64,000 nt of DNA from BOG-932 sp965276835 (GCA_965276835.1 OZ255631.1:5890001-5954000); one strand, 5' to 3'; shown: positions 43,721 through 53,076, counted from the first letter of the stretch. Translations and numbers: made by a program. The notes: generated by a model not told the origin, from the letters alone.

Positions 43721-43996
43721 CGGCACGCTCTCCAGCAGCTGGCCGACGCGATATACCGGCCGCAGTTGCAGCTCTTCCTGCGTGACCGAACCTTGGCTCG
43801 CCGTCTGTGCTGATCCGATCAGATCGCGGCGGGACGCGGTGACGACGATCTCTTCGCGCTTTTGTGGGGTCGCATTTTCCGCCGGAACGGTGTCTGCCCG
43901 CGTGGTCGGTTGCTGAAGAATACAGGACAATGTTACGGCGAAAATGCCGCCGCGCCCCAAACCAACGTAACGCCGGGATTTAACTATGAAGCACAT
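43719..43996 (-). pseudogene. TonB-dependent receptor, N-terminal fragment
   Basis: 92 codons: a signal peptide of its own (VGLGRGGIFAVTLSCIL), then a TonB box (REEIVVTASRRDLIG) and the plug start to LLESVPG. From 43855 to 43719 it is identical, base for base as read, to 51022-51158 of the complete receptor gene, in inverted orientation. The signal-peptide parts are unrelated. The rest of the receptor is missing and an IS5-type end follows. It lies 83 bases beyond the HupE/UreJ gene on the same strand, so a receptor probably once completed that operon. Confidence 0.82.
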
Positions 43997-44079
43997 ATCA
44001 CATATTTAAATTGCTGTATTATTCAATATAACAATACATTCTCGATATAACGATTCAAACAGGTGGCCAAGGTCGGATA

Positions 44080-45207
44080 TCAGATGATCGTGATGGCGAA
44101 TGCGCGCTCGATAAACCAAGCGCTCGCCAGAACGGCAATGCAGGCCGAACCACCGACCAGAATCCCCCGAGAATAGAAGCGCGAGGGGCGCAGCAGGAAT
44201 GCAACCGGCAGGAATGTCGCAACGATCGTCAGTTGGCCCAGTTCAACGCCCAAATTGAACCCGACCAGCGCCAGATAGAGTGTCTCCTTGGGTAACCCAA
44301 GCTCGAACAGGACGTTCGCAAAACCAAGCCCGTGGACTAGGCCGAAGGCGAAAGCCACAGGCCATGTCTTGTCGCCGAACAGAGGATAGATGTTGTTCAG
44401 CGCGGCGATTACGACCGAAGCCGCGATGGTCGACTCCACCAATCGCGATGGTACCGCGATGACGCCCAACACGGCGCAGCTTAACGTGATCGAATGCGCG
44501 ATCGTGAACGCCGTTACCGTCTTCAAAACGGAGATCAACGCCGTCTTGAAGCTGTCGGCCGGCACCCAGCCGGCCGGCGTCCTGCGGAGAACGGACGGCA
44601 GCAACAGCGCCAGCAGGAACAGGATGTGGTCGTATCCCGACCAGATGTGCCAGACGCCTTCGCGGATATAATCGGCAAACTGGCTGAGCCAGCTGACCGG
44701 CTCAGCGCCAAATGTCAGCGAAGACCGGGCCGGGCTGAACACGGCAGTACTGGCCACGCCGTCGCGGGTCAGGTTCAGCAAACCGCGATGCTGTGGGTCG
44801 ACATCGAAGAACAGACTGTAGGCGACGGTCAGGTTTTTCGCCGTGCCCGCCGTGCAGGTGCCGCTGAAGCGCAGGACGATATAGCCGCCGTCGCTGTGCT
44901 GGTCGATCAACTGCTCGGTGTCGTCAAGCGGACAGGCTGCACCGTCGGCGGAGATCGCCAGGTGACGCAGCGCCAATTGGGCAATGTCGAGGCGATGCGC
45001 CTTGACCTCGCCCCAGGTCAGCTTGCCGTCGCCGTCGTCATCCAGGCCGATGGCGAAATCGATATCGCGCAGCGCGATATCCCACTGCCCGGTGACCTGT
45101 GCGCCCTCGGTCTTAACGGTCAGATAGCTATCGCTCGGCTTATGCGCCCAGGCGGGCGCCGACATCAGGCAGAGTGCGAACCCAAGCAAAAGCAGCCGAT
45201 GCAGCAT
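44080..45207 (-). CDS. HupE/UreJ-type membrane protein
   Basis: 375 residues from the ATG at 45207. A signal peptide ends at AWA; HKPSDSYLTVK begins a periplasmic domain of about 180 residues with an EF-hand-like loop (GLDDDGDGKLTWGEVKAH). The C-terminal half has six or seven helices with the HupE/UreJ_2 marks GYDHILFLLALLLP and AFGLVHGLGFANVL. HupE/UreJ proteins are linked to nickel or cobalt uptake for hydrogenase and urease; no such enzyme is encoded here. The start codon overlaps the TPR stop (TGATG), so translation is coupled. Confidence 0.87.
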   Translation of the reverse strand: MLHRLLLLGFALCLMSAPAWAHKPSDSYLTVKTEGAQVTGQWDIALRDIDFAIGLDDDGDGKLTWGEVKAHRLDIAQLALRHLAISADGAACPLDDTEQLIDQHSDGGYIVLRFSGTCTAGTAKNLTVAYSLFFDVDPQHRGLLNLTRDGVASTAVFSPARSSLTFGAEPVSWLSQFADYIREGVWHIWSGYDHILFLLALLLPSVLRRTPAGWVPADSFKTALISVLKTVTAFTIAHSITLSCAVLGVIAVPSRLVESTIAASVVIAALNNIYPLFGDKTWPVAFAFGLVHGLGFANVLFELGLPKETLYLALVGFNLGVELGQLTIVATFLPVAFLLRPSRFYSRGILVGGSACIAVLASAWFIERAFAITII

Positions 45208-46433
45208 CACGACCGGCCTTTTCCCAGTTGACGAACCAAAATATCGGTATCGACATCTTCGAAACGATTGTCTCGTATCCAGACCAGTGCAGGTTCGGCT
45301 GCTGCGGGGTTGGCCGCCAGTGCGGCCTGCAGTAAAATCAGCACATCCGCCGGCTCGCGCTGTACCGTCCAATTCGCTTGTGCCAGGCGCAGCGCTTGGG
45401 ATGGATCTTTGGCTAGAAAGAGTTGGTATCGCGCCTCTTCCCGCCGGTGCACGCTGTCGCCGCGCGCCCGCGCCGTGGCGAAACGCTGCCCCAAATCGGC
45501 GACATGCGCCGCCAACGACGGCGCGCCAAGCTGTTGTTCGGCCAGCGCCAAACGCAGCAAAAGTGGATCGATGCGTATCTGGTCGCTCAACAATGCGACC
45601 ACTTCCGCCGGGCGATTCCGGTCCAACAGGAAGTCGGTGTATGCGCCGAGGAGGTAGCCGTCTTTATAACCCAGCGCCAAAGCCCGCTTGAAATAGCCTT
45701 CGGCCTGATCGGTCTTGCCCTGGCGTTCGGCCATTTCACCTAGCAGCGTCAAGACCCAGGACTGGACGCTCTTATCGCCATCCGCGCCGGTCATGCTGTA
45801 GGCGTTCCGCAGATCGGTGTAACTGTCAGCCGCCCGGCCGTTGACGCTGCCAACGGAATCGGCGCAGGCGCGTGCCGCCAGCCCGGCAGTCAGCCTGCCG
45901 AGCGCCGCACAGTCGTCGGCGGCTCCGGCAAACTCACCACGCACCTGCCGCACTACCGCGCGTGTCAGATAGGCTTGCCCGTCCTGGGGCCGTATTTTCA
46001 GAACTTGCGCCAGATCGGCGAGCGCCCCTTCGAAATCATGACGATTCTGCCGGATCGTCGCCCGCAGCATCAGCACCTGGACAGGCGGGGCGGGCAGCGA
46101 CCACCAGGGCTGCAGCGCCGCCTCGGCATAACCGGTAAAGCGCGGATCCGACTGCGCGCGGGCGACATCCATGTCCTTTGCCGCGGTTTGCAGCGCAAGT
46201 TCGAGGCTGTCCGGCGCACGCGCCAGCAGCTTGTGCAGCATCATCGCGCGTCGCGCGTCGGGGCTGGAGGCAGTGGGCAGATCGGCAACCAGATCGCCGT
46301 CTTGGGCCGGAATATAGGGGGCAGCGCGGGGTTGCCCCGCCGAAAACAGGATAAGACAAATCACAACAAACGGGACGCGGTGGAATTCCTTCCACCGCGC
46401 CCCGCGTTGTTGCGTCACGGACAGAGTGCGCAC
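45207..46433 (-). CDS. TPR-repeat exported protein
   Basis: 408 residues, probably GTG start. A hydrophobic signal (VPFVVICLILFSAG) is followed by tetratricopeptide helices, for example DFEGALADLAQVLKIRPQDG, AYLTRAVVRQVRGEFAGAAD and LTLLGEMAERQGKTDQAEGY then FKRALALGYKDG. It is probably a periplasmic scaffold. It starts 24 bases after the DUF4331 stop and ends in a TGATG overlap with the HupE-like gene, so the three form one operon. Confidence 0.85.
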   Translation of the reverse strand: MRTLSVTQQRGARWKEFHRVPFVVICLILFSAGQPRAAPYIPAQDGDLVADLPTASSPDARRAMMLHKLLARAPDSLELALQTAAKDMDVARAQSDPRFTGYAEAALQPWWSLPAPPVQVLMLRATIRQNRHDFEGALADLAQVLKIRPQDGQAYLTRAVVRQVRGEFAGAADDCAALGRLTAGLAARACADSVGSVNGRAADSYTDLRNAYSMTGADGDKSVQSWVLTLLGEMAERQGKTDQAEGYFKRALALGYKDGYLLGAYTDFLLDRNRPAEVVALLSDQIRIDPLLLRLALAEQQLGAPSLAAHVADLGQRFATARARGDSVHRREEARYQLFLAKDPSQALRLAQANWTVQREPADVLILLQAALAANPAAAEPALVWIRDNRFEDVDTDILVRQLGKGRS

Positions 46434-46457
46434 GGTCGAACCGTCAAGCGCTCTGCT

Positions 46458-47912
46458 TTACCGATCGGCCTTCACCGCCGCCTCGTACGCTGTTTCCGGC
46501 GAGCCGGGCAGCGGAGCCACGAGATAGGGGAACGCCTGCGGGAACTGCGTCGCGTTCTTGCGGACGCCATCGGTCAACTCGACATTGCCGGACGGTGCAT
46601 TTTTCGCCCCGCCGAACAGCCCAAGCGAATAGAGCTTGCCCATAACAACCCGGAGTGAAATGTCGGTCACGTCATCGGCCGGCCTTCTCCCGTTGGGATA
46701 ACCCGCATTGTCACCGGCGATCACGCCCAGCGGGTTCTGTTTACCCGCAGCAACCGGAGCCGTCGTCGTGTTCAGACGCATTTCCTCCGCCGGCTTGACG
46801 CCTTTTGGTTGATTAAGCCCAGAAATCCCGGTCAGGAACACCGCGACAAGGTCCTGGCGCGGCAACTGCGTCGGTGCGGTCAAGCTGGGATATAGGGCAT
46901 GCAGCAGGACAGGTAGCGTCGGGTTGGTGACGTATTTCAAGAATTGAGCGTCACCCGATGGATAGCTGGCGTTCCATTTGTCCTTGTCCGGCAGTCCGAT
47001 GACCAGTTCGTTCACCAGCGGATTGCCGAGCCGCGACATCTCCTGTGAAGTGTCGATTGTGAGAACCTTATAAGAAGTGGTCCAGGCGCCGACGATCGGA
47101 TTGCCGGCTGTCCTAACGCATTTGATCGGCACCTCGATGGCGATCGAGGTGACGTTAAAGCCCGCCAGCGTATCCGTCGCGGTGTTGGCATAAGCCTCGC
47201 CGATCGGATTCTTGTAATTCACCAAATCGAAGGTTTCGCCCAGATTGATGTAAAACGGATCCTTGCGCTGTCCGACGAATACCTTCGCCGCAGTGGCGCA
47301 ACCAGGAATTTTCGCCTCTTCAACGAACTGCCCAGAATAAATGTTGTACTGTGGATTGCTTTTTTGCCCGATATAGTCGGCAGGTTTATGAAAGTAGAGA
47401 CCGCCTTTCATGTTGGTGATCGGCATGTTCGATACCAGCGCACCGTTTTTCATCGTCAGCAGGTTGATCTTATACGTCTCCACGACGTTCAAGGTCTTGC
47501 CGCCGAAGCCCGCGATCGGGCCGTCATTGATCAAGGGAATTGCGTTGGTATCCTTGCCGACCGGCACCGCCAGACCCTGAATCGCGTTCTGAAAAGTGAA
47601 CCGGTAGACCTGATGGATCTGCCCGTCGCCGACATTGTCGATATCGATGTCGTAGAAGGCAGCCGGATCCATCTGGAAGTAATTCGGGCCGCCGCGCGGA
47701 TCTTCGAACGGCTGGTAGTTGGCGATCATGGTCATGAAGTCGGCACGGCCCGCCTCATAGCTTCGGAACATATAAAAGTCCGTCGCATCCAACTTTGGCG
47801 CCATCGTAATGCCAGGCGCCTCGCGATGGCTGGATGCCATTGCCGGGGACGCCATGCCCGCTGCGATCAAAGCAGCGCCGGCCATCAGAAGACTTAAAGA
47901 TTTGTCGCTCAT
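46458..47912 (-). CDS. secreted DUF4331 protein (copy 2)
   Basis: 484 residues, paralogue of the gene at 3486. Signal peptide to about residue 26, SSHREAPGITMAPKLDATDF, DPRGGPNYFQMDPAAFYDI, VGQRKDPFYINLGETFDLVN, NAGYPNGRRPADDVTDISL. GGGAG precedes the ATG. It is the first gene of an operon with the TPR and HupE/UreJ-type genes. This neighbourhood points to an envelope process involving metal ions. The domain's own function is unknown. It shares a promoter block with copy 1. Confidence 0.93.
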   Translation of the reverse strand: MSDKSLSLLMAGAALIAAGMASPAMASSHREAPGITMAPKLDATDFYMFRSYEAGRADFMTMIANYQPFEDPRGGPNYFQMDPAAFYDIDIDNVGDGQIHQVYRFTFQNAIQGLAVPVGKDTNAIPLINDGPIAGFGGKTLNVVETYKINLLTMKNGALVSNMPITNMKGGLYFHKPADYIGQKSNPQYNIYSGQFVEEAKIPGCATAAKVFVGQRKDPFYINLGETFDLVNYKNPIGEAYANTATDTLAGFNVTSIAIEVPIKCVRTAGNPIVGAWTTSYKVLTIDTSQEMSRLGNPLVNELVIGLPDKDKWNASYPSGDAQFLKYVTNPTLPVLLHALYPSLTAPTQLPRQDLVAVFLTGISGLNQPKGVKPAEEMRLNTTTAPVAAGKQNPLGVIAGDNAGYPNGRRPADDVTDISLRVVMGKLYSLGLFGGAKNAPSGNVELTDGVRKNATQFPQAFPYLVAPLPGSPETAYEAAVKADR

Positions 47913-47961
47913 GCCAATTTCTCCCTACCATTCGGCCAATCAAATTGAGGCCGGTACATCT

Positions 47962-48011
47962 TTAAACGCTCGAGCGCATAACATTGGATGTAGATTAGCA
48001 AAAATAAATAC
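47962..48011 (-). promoter_or_regulatory. conserved promoter block of DUF4331 copy 2
   Basis: Read on the minus strand: TATTTATTTTT, CTAAT, ATCCAA (47984-47989), 14 bases, GCGTTTAA (47962-47969), ending 49 bases before the ATG. It matches the block of copy 1 at 4981-5029. GCTCGAGCGCATA overlaps it at 47968-47980 and recurs at 48084-48096. Confidence 0.55.
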
Positions 48012-48534
48012 AGACCTGTGGATACAGCCTTTCACCTATACGCTAACTACAGTTAGTTTGTAGCATTTTTTGTTGCAATATTTGCTCGAGCGCATAGGCC
48101 GATTTGCGCGCAGTAGGAAGCAGCCGAGGATCGCCATGGCACTGCGTTCCAGCGGCGTCACCGCCCGTCAAACCTATCAGAACGGCGCCGGCGAAAAGGA
48201 AAATGCCCGAGCACCCTTAACTGCGCGCCCGATTACAAATGTAGATACCGCGCTTAGTCCTTAGTGGGCATTATCGTGTCATTGGATATACCCTTGGATA
48301 GCGAGGAAGAGCACCGTAGGGTGTTTCTTTAAAAGAGCATATTTCCCAGAAGGTAAACTGGAGAAATTTAGATAGAGTGATTTCCGATGCCAATGTGAGA
48401 TGAGTTTGGCGGCTAGTTCAAAACGTTTATAACGGCGAACGGCTACTAGGATGTTCCGCCTCAGCAGGATCGGTCGGCTGGAGACCAAAATTTGCGCCGG
48501 AGAAGTCCACCTAACCACATAAATTAACAAACAT
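48012..48534. other. gap between DUF4331 operon and ECF sigma gene
   Basis: No supported gene; a minus-strand frame at 48279-48530 has no family resemblance. Contains the second copy of the 13-base repeat GCTCGAGCGCATA (48084-48096). Confidence 0.4.
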
Positions 48535-49164
48535 CTAACTATGTTGTCTCTTGAGGTTTCTCACTATGTTCAGCTTGAGCGCGGCTTTCAGCGTCGTCAA
48601 CCCTCGGCGAATACGGCTTTTAACCGTTCCAAGCGGCAGCAACGTACGTTCGGCCAACTCCATGTGAGTCAGATTACCATAGTAAATTGGCATCAGGGTG
48701 TTGAAAATCTTTTTGTCCAGATTGTTCAGACACCTGTTCAATGCACGAATTTCAGATTGCAGGGTCACGATCTCGCAGGGATTGGGATTCGGATCCGGTT
48801 GATTGGACAATGAAATATCGGATTCCCACGCTTCTTCGTTTTTTTTGCTTCGTATCTTATCTAGATAATGGTTGCGCGCGATACGTATCATCCAACCGAA
48901 TGGAGCGTTTTGCGCCGCATCAAACATGTAAGCTTTCGTCCAGATTTTCAGAAAAACATCCTGCAATATGTCCTCTATCAGGTCCTGTTCAACCACAATT
49001 TGAGACAAATACGCTCTCAATTCGCCGCACGTTTGGCGATGAAAATTGGTGAACGCATCACGGTCGCCCTCCGCAATTCGAACGATCAGGTCACTCAACT
49101 CACGGGAGTTGAAACCTGGATGCCGGTATAGAAAAACACGCCTAGGTGGAGAAGTCGCAGTCAC
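48535..49164 (-). CDS. ECF sigma-70 factor
   Basis: 209 residues from the GTG at 49164, chosen because CAGGAGGACGCCAA precedes it; an ATG at 49197 lacks such a site. Region 2 includes DLIEDILQDVFLKIW and the -10 contact FGWMIRIARNHYLDKI. Region 4 includes YYGNLTHMELAERTLLPLGT then VKSRIRRGLTTLK. No anti-sigma gene is adjacent. It lies directly upstream of the DUF4331 operon on the same strand and is the best candidate for recognising the promoter block shared by both DUF4331 genes. Confidence 0.92.
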   Translation of the reverse strand: MTATSPPRRVFLYRHPGFNSRELSDLIVRIAEGDRDAFTNFHRQTCGELRAYLSQIVVEQDLIEDILQDVFLKIWTKAYMFDAAQNAPFGWMIRIARNHYLDKIRSKKNEEAWESDISLSNQPDPNPNPCEIVTLQSEIRALNRCLNNLDKKIFNTLMPIYYGNLTHMELAERTLLPLGTVKSRIRRGLTTLKAALKLNIVRNLKRQHS

Positions 49165-49314
49165 TTGGCGTCCTCCTGTCAGGAACGCAAAAGTCATCGG
49201 CCCATACAGGTCATCACAACATTATACGACCAAAGCTGTTCCGGGGATGCGATCGTGGATGAAATAATGACAAAGATGATGTGTCTGGCCTCCAGCCGGC
49301 TGACGCTCGGCTGA

Positions 49315-49803
49315 TTGTCTTTACGTGCATTGGGATGGCGCGGCACAAGGCGCTGGAAATTGGAGAGCAACATTCCCGGCTTATTCCTCGGTTCCACTGT
49401 GATGGGGGGGGCCGCCTGCACGATCGACATCGCGGCCTGCGATCTAGCAGAGGTCATTGACGCCGCGCTAACGGTGAAATTGTTATTCCATCGGCGACCT
49501 CGGGAATTTGCATTACGCCTTTGTTTCGTCCTCGTTAACAAAACCGGTTACCAGATCGATGATGTATACGTCTGGCCCGCGTCAAATGACGAATGGGGAA
49601 GCGACATCATGGGCAAGGATGCCCTGGCCGACGGCGAGAAAGTCAGCATTGTTTTCCCGCATGGCGGGAAGGCCTGCAAGTTCGACATCAAGGTCAAATA
49701 TAACGACGGCGATACGGCAGAATGGACTGACGTTGATTTGTGCGAGTGGGAAACAATTTCCCTGTTCTGGGACAGCAAGACGACCCGTGCCGAAGGCGAG
49801 TAA
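49315..49803 (+). CDS. hypothetical protein with conserved C-terminal domain
   Basis: The last ~95 residues form a coherent domain: FVLVNKTGYQIDDVYVWPAS, NDEWGSDIMGKDALADGEKV, a Cys in GKACKFDIKVKYNDG and a second in VDLCEWETISLFW. Similar short secreted proteins occur in alphaproteobacteria with a signal peptide directly before this domain. Here the preceding 65 residues are Arg-rich and show no proper signal, so the 5' end seems replaced or frameshifted. Function unknown. Confidence 0.5.
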   Translation: MSLRALGWRGTRRWKLESNIPGLFLGSTVMGGAACTIDIAACDLAEVIDAALTVKLLFHRRPREFALRLCFVLVNKTGYQIDDVYVWPASNDEWGSDIMGKDALADGEKVSIVFPHGGKACKFDIKVKYNDGDTAEWTDVDLCEWETISLFWDSKTTRAEGE

Positions 49804-49815
49804 GCGTAAGGCGGC

Positions 49816-49930
49816 GGGGCATTGTCAAAGCAAACGATTTGAGTTGATCTTCTTGGCCTCGTTTCTGTAAGCGTGGTCAAAACGATAAGACGGCTGAGCG
49901 CAGGCCTCAAACCGCACCGTAGCGGCGGAT
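49816..49930 (+). mobile_element. IS5-type end remnant
   Basis: GGGGCATTGTCAAAGCAAAC followed by a match to 23625-23655 (TTGATCTTCTTGGCCTCG against CTGATCTTCTTCGCCTCG). Only the end region remains; the exact inner limit is uncertain. Confidence 0.5.
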
Positions 49931-50248
49931 ACTGCTGATGATGGCATCGAGGGTCCGCTTGTAGTCATAGAGGGATGTCTAGGGTAAACCACTGACTGCT
50001 TGCTTTCTGGATGTCGTGAATCCCAAAATCGAACAAAACGTAGTTCCACTTGACGCTTTCACCGGTTCCCTTAAGCCAGCCACGGCCTCAAGCTGGTCTA
50101 TAAACCTTATTCAATCGACGCCCTCTCGCGGGTGCTTCAAAGCGCTATATCGCGATAGTGATCCTTCCTCGTCCGCCCGCTATTGAGCCCCTCCGCGCAC
50201 TACGCGTTCATAAATCAAGATATCTGAAACGGACTAACGCGCGCCAGA
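49931..50248. other. gap downstream of the NikR-type gene
   Basis: No gene recognised. A short minus-strand run YKRTLDAIISSIRRYGAV near 49920-49980 may be the tail of a lost gene. Confidence 0.3.
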
Positions 50249-50722
50249 TTAGCCTTTGGGGTGAACGTGAGTGTGCGGGCTAGCATCGCCATGGTCATGG
50301 TGACTGTGCTCGGCCTCGATTACATCGACAGGTACGAAAGTTACCCGACCATGCCGAACACCGCGTTCAGCAATGATGCTTTGCGAGAACTGCCTAACCG
50401 AAGGGGTCTGACCCCTTAGAACAGCTACCTCAAGGCAATTGTCGTGATCGAGATGGACGTGCATCGTTGCGACTGACAGCTCATGGTGCCGATGGTATGT
50501 GCGAGCGAGCCGCTTAGGAATTTCCCGCGTGTTGTGGTCGAACACGTAGACGAGTGTAGCCAGACTCTGGCCTGTAGGTGACGTTTCGCTTTTGGCTTGG
50601 TCGAGACCCATTCTCGCCAAATCACGCATCGCTTCTGATCGATTGTCATACCCGTTCGCCAACATGAATGCGCCAAGCTCGTCAGCGAACTCCTCTGACA
50701 TCGTCATCGTAAAACGTTGCAT
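50249..50722 (-). CDS. nikR: NikR-type nickel-responsive regulator
   Basis: 157 residues. The N-terminal ribbon-helix-helix is QRFTMTMSEEFADELGAFML then YDNRSEAMRDLARMGL. The C-terminal ACT-like domain has the nickel-site residues in TMHVHLDHDNCLEVAVLRG (two His and one Cys, as in known NikR). An extra His-rich tail, HSHHDHGDASPHTHVHPKG, is an unusual addition and may bind more metal. GGAG precedes the ATG. It is divergent from the TonB receptor gene, with GTATGA half-sites between. Confidence 0.9.
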   Translation of the reverse strand: MQRFTMTMSEEFADELGAFMLANGYDNRSEAMRDLARMGLDQAKSETSPTGQSLATLVYVFDHNTREIPKRLARTYHRHHELSVATMHVHLDHDNCLEVAVLRGQTPSVRQFSQSIIAERGVRHGRVTFVPVDVIEAEHSHHDHGDASPHTHVHPKG

Positions 50723-50741
50723 CCAAATCGCTCCGCATTCC

Positions 50742-50754
50742 GTATGAAGTATGA
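50742..50754. promoter_or_regulatory. GTATGA half-sites between nikR and receptor gene
   Basis: GTATGA occurs at 50742-50747 and 50749-50754. This hexamer is the half-site of the E. coli NikR operator, which is normally an inverted repeat 16 bases apart. Here the two copies are direct and adjacent, so the fit is partial. The location is right for control of both divergent genes. Confidence 0.35.
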
Positions 50755-50817
50755 TCTTTTAAGAAAAACCGCCTACTGCGGGCTGTAATCGTTCCCTATT
50801 ACCCGGAGCAAGCTCTC

Positions 50818-53076
50818 ATGACGATACGGTCCAATGATGGTCTCCCGTTACACTGTTCGCAATTGAAACCGGCCAAGGGCTCAAAATCGCGCCGTGTATT
50901 TCTGCTAGCCGGGGCCACGCTGGCCGCGCTCACGGGTATCGGAGAGGCTGACGCTCAAGCAACAAGTGATGCCTCGCAGGCGGCGCCACCAGCCACCAAA
51001 GCTCCAGGGAGACCGGAACTTGAAGAGATCGTCGTCACCGCGTCCCGCCGCGATCTGATCGGATCAGCACAGACGGCGAGCCAAGGTTCGGTCACGCAGG
51101 AAGAGCTGCAACTGCGGCCGGTATATCGCGTCGGCCAGCTGCTGGAGAGCGTGCCGGGCCTGATCGTCACCGTGCATTCGGGGGAGGCGAAGGCCTATCA
51201 ATATATTCTGCGTGGGGTGAATCTCGATCACGGCATCGATTTCGCCAACTTCGTCGACGACATGCCAGTCAACCGGCCAAGCAATGCGCACGGTCAGGGC
51301 TATTCCGACCTTAATTTCGTGATCCCGCAGCTTCTCGCCGGCGTGGATTACACCAAGGGGCCTTATTTCGCGGAGCTTGGCGATTTCGGTTCGGTCGGGT
51401 CGGAGCATATGCGGCTGCTCGACGACCTGCCGAACCAGGTCGTGTTGAGCGCCGGCACATTGGGCGACGACGAGCTGTTCGCCGGCGGGACGTTACACTT
51501 CGATAATGGCGGGAAGTTGCTGGGCGCGGCCGATGTCAGCCGGGTCGACGGCCCCTATACCCATCCCGACAATTTCCGGAAGATCGCGCTCGCCGCTCGC
51601 TACAGCCGGGGCACAGATGCCGACGGCTACGGCCTGACGGCGATGTATTACAAAGGCCAGGGCCGCTTCTCCACCGACCAGCCGCTGCGCGCCATCCAGA
51701 GCGGCCTGATCGGCCTCTATGGCACGCTCGACCCGACCGATGGCGCGCAATCCAGCCGTTGGAGCCTGTCGGGTCATTACGGTGTCACCGGTGACAACTG
51801 GCAGCTGTCGGCTAACGCCTATGCGATCCACAGCACGCAGGTTCTGTGGAATAACTTTACCCACTTTCTGTTCGACCCGGTGAACGGCGACCAAGAACAG
51901 CAGGACGAAACCCGCAACACGTTCGGCGGCACAGTCTCGTTCACGCGGAACATGAGTTTCGGCGATATCGAGTCCGACACGACAATCGGCATGCAGGAAC
52001 GCTACGACACCGAGTTTGTCGATCGCCGCCATACGCGGCAACGCGAGGTTCTGGATTACTGCAACGACGGCGGCGGCGATTACTCAGTCGGCAAATATGC
52101 CTGCACCGCCGATCTGGTGAATGTAAACGACACCGGCCCCTTTATCTCCAACACCACGCATTGGCTGAGCTGGCTGCGGTCGACCGTCGGCATCCGCGAG
52201 GAATACGCGACCGGCGATGCACGCAGCGTAATCGGCGGCATTTCCGGTTCCACCGAGGCATTTCTGTTTCAACCCAAGGGTAGCGTGACGTTCGGGCCCT
52301 GGGCGAATACCGAATTCTATGTCAGCGCGGGCAAGGGCTTTCATTCCGACGACGTACGCGGCGTTGTCGGCTCCGTACCGCTGCAAGGAACCCAACTTGC
52401 CATCGGCCCGGTGCCGCTTCTGGCGCGGACCTATGGTGGGGAATTCGGTATTCGCAACGCCTCGGTCCCAGGCCTGCAGATTCAACTGGCCCTTTTCCGC
52501 CAGGATTTCGGGTCGGAAGAAATCTACGATCAGGACGCGGGCATGGATCAGGCAACGGCGCCCAGCCGCCGCCAGGGTTTCGAGCTGTCAGCTCAGTATC
52601 ATCCCGTCGACTGGCTGGAGCTGAACACCGATCTAGCCGTCACCAAAGCCCGCTTCTTCAAGAACGAGCCGACGTTGCAAAGTTTCTATCAAATCGCCGG
52701 CGGCACCTACATCGCCAACGCGCCAAGCTACACGCTGTCATTCGGCGCGATCGTCGACAACCTAGGCCCCTGGTTCGGCGGTGCGGAGATGCGGATTCTC
52801 GGCCCCTATCCGCTGACCGACGGCCCCGCCAATCCACGGGGCAGCGGATACACCGAAACCAATATCGATATCGGCTACAAGGTCAGCGATGCGCTCAAGC
52901 TGCAGATCGCGATCTTTAACCTGTTCAACCAAAAAGCCTATTCGTCGGAGTTTTACTATGCGACGAACATCAACCGGGCCGAGGCCGCCAACTACCGCAC
53001 GACGGGCATCGACGATTTTCAGGTACATCCGCTGGAGCCGATATCGGCGCGCTTTACGCTGACCTACACGTTCTGA
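50818..53076 (+). CDS. TonB-dependent receptor, candidate metal-complex transporter
   Basis: 752 residues. Signal peptide ending GEADAQ, then the TonB box (EEIVVTASRRDLIGSA), plug (LRPVYRVGQLLESVPG, YQYILRGVNLDHGIDFANFV) and a barrel ending ISARFTLTYTF with the terminal Phe. CGGAG lies before the ATG. The divergent nikR-type gene suggests nickel or cobalt chelates as cargo, which agrees with the HupE/UreJ-like gene nearby. Bases 51022-51158 are repeated exactly in the receptor fragment at 43719-43855. Confidence 0.9.
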   Translation: MTIRSNDGLPLHCSQLKPAKGSKSRRVFLLAGATLAALTGIGEADAQATSDASQAAPPATKAPGRPELEEIVVTASRRDLIGSAQTASQGSVTQEELQLRPVYRVGQLLESVPGLIVTVHSGEAKAYQYILRGVNLDHGIDFANFVDDMPVNRPSNAHGQGYSDLNFVIPQLLAGVDYTKGPYFAELGDFGSVGSEHMRLLDDLPNQVVLSAGTLGDDELFAGGTLHFDNGGKLLGAADVSRVDGPYTHPDNFRKIALAARYSRGTDADGYGLTAMYYKGQGRFSTDQPLRAIQSGLIGLYGTLDPTDGAQSSRWSLSGHYGVTGDNWQLSANAYAIHSTQVLWNNFTHFLFDPVNGDQEQQDETRNTFGGTVSFTRNMSFGDIESDTTIGMQERYDTEFVDRRHTRQREVLDYCNDGGGDYSVGKYACTADLVNVNDTGPFISNTTHWLSWLRSTVGIREEYATGDARSVIGGISGSTEAFLFQPKGSVTFGPWANTEFYVSAGKGFHSDDVRGVVGSVPLQGTQLAIGPVPLLARTYGGEFGIRNASVPGLQIQLALFRQDFGSEEIYDQDAGMDQATAPSRRQGFELSAQYHPVDWLELNTDLAVTKARFFKNEPTLQSFYQIAGGTYIANAPSYTLSFGAIVDNLGPWFGGAEMRILGPYPLTDGPANPRGSGYTETNIDIGYKVSDALKLQIAIFNLFNQKAYSSEFYYATNINRAEAANYRTTGIDDFQVHPLEPISARFTLTYTF

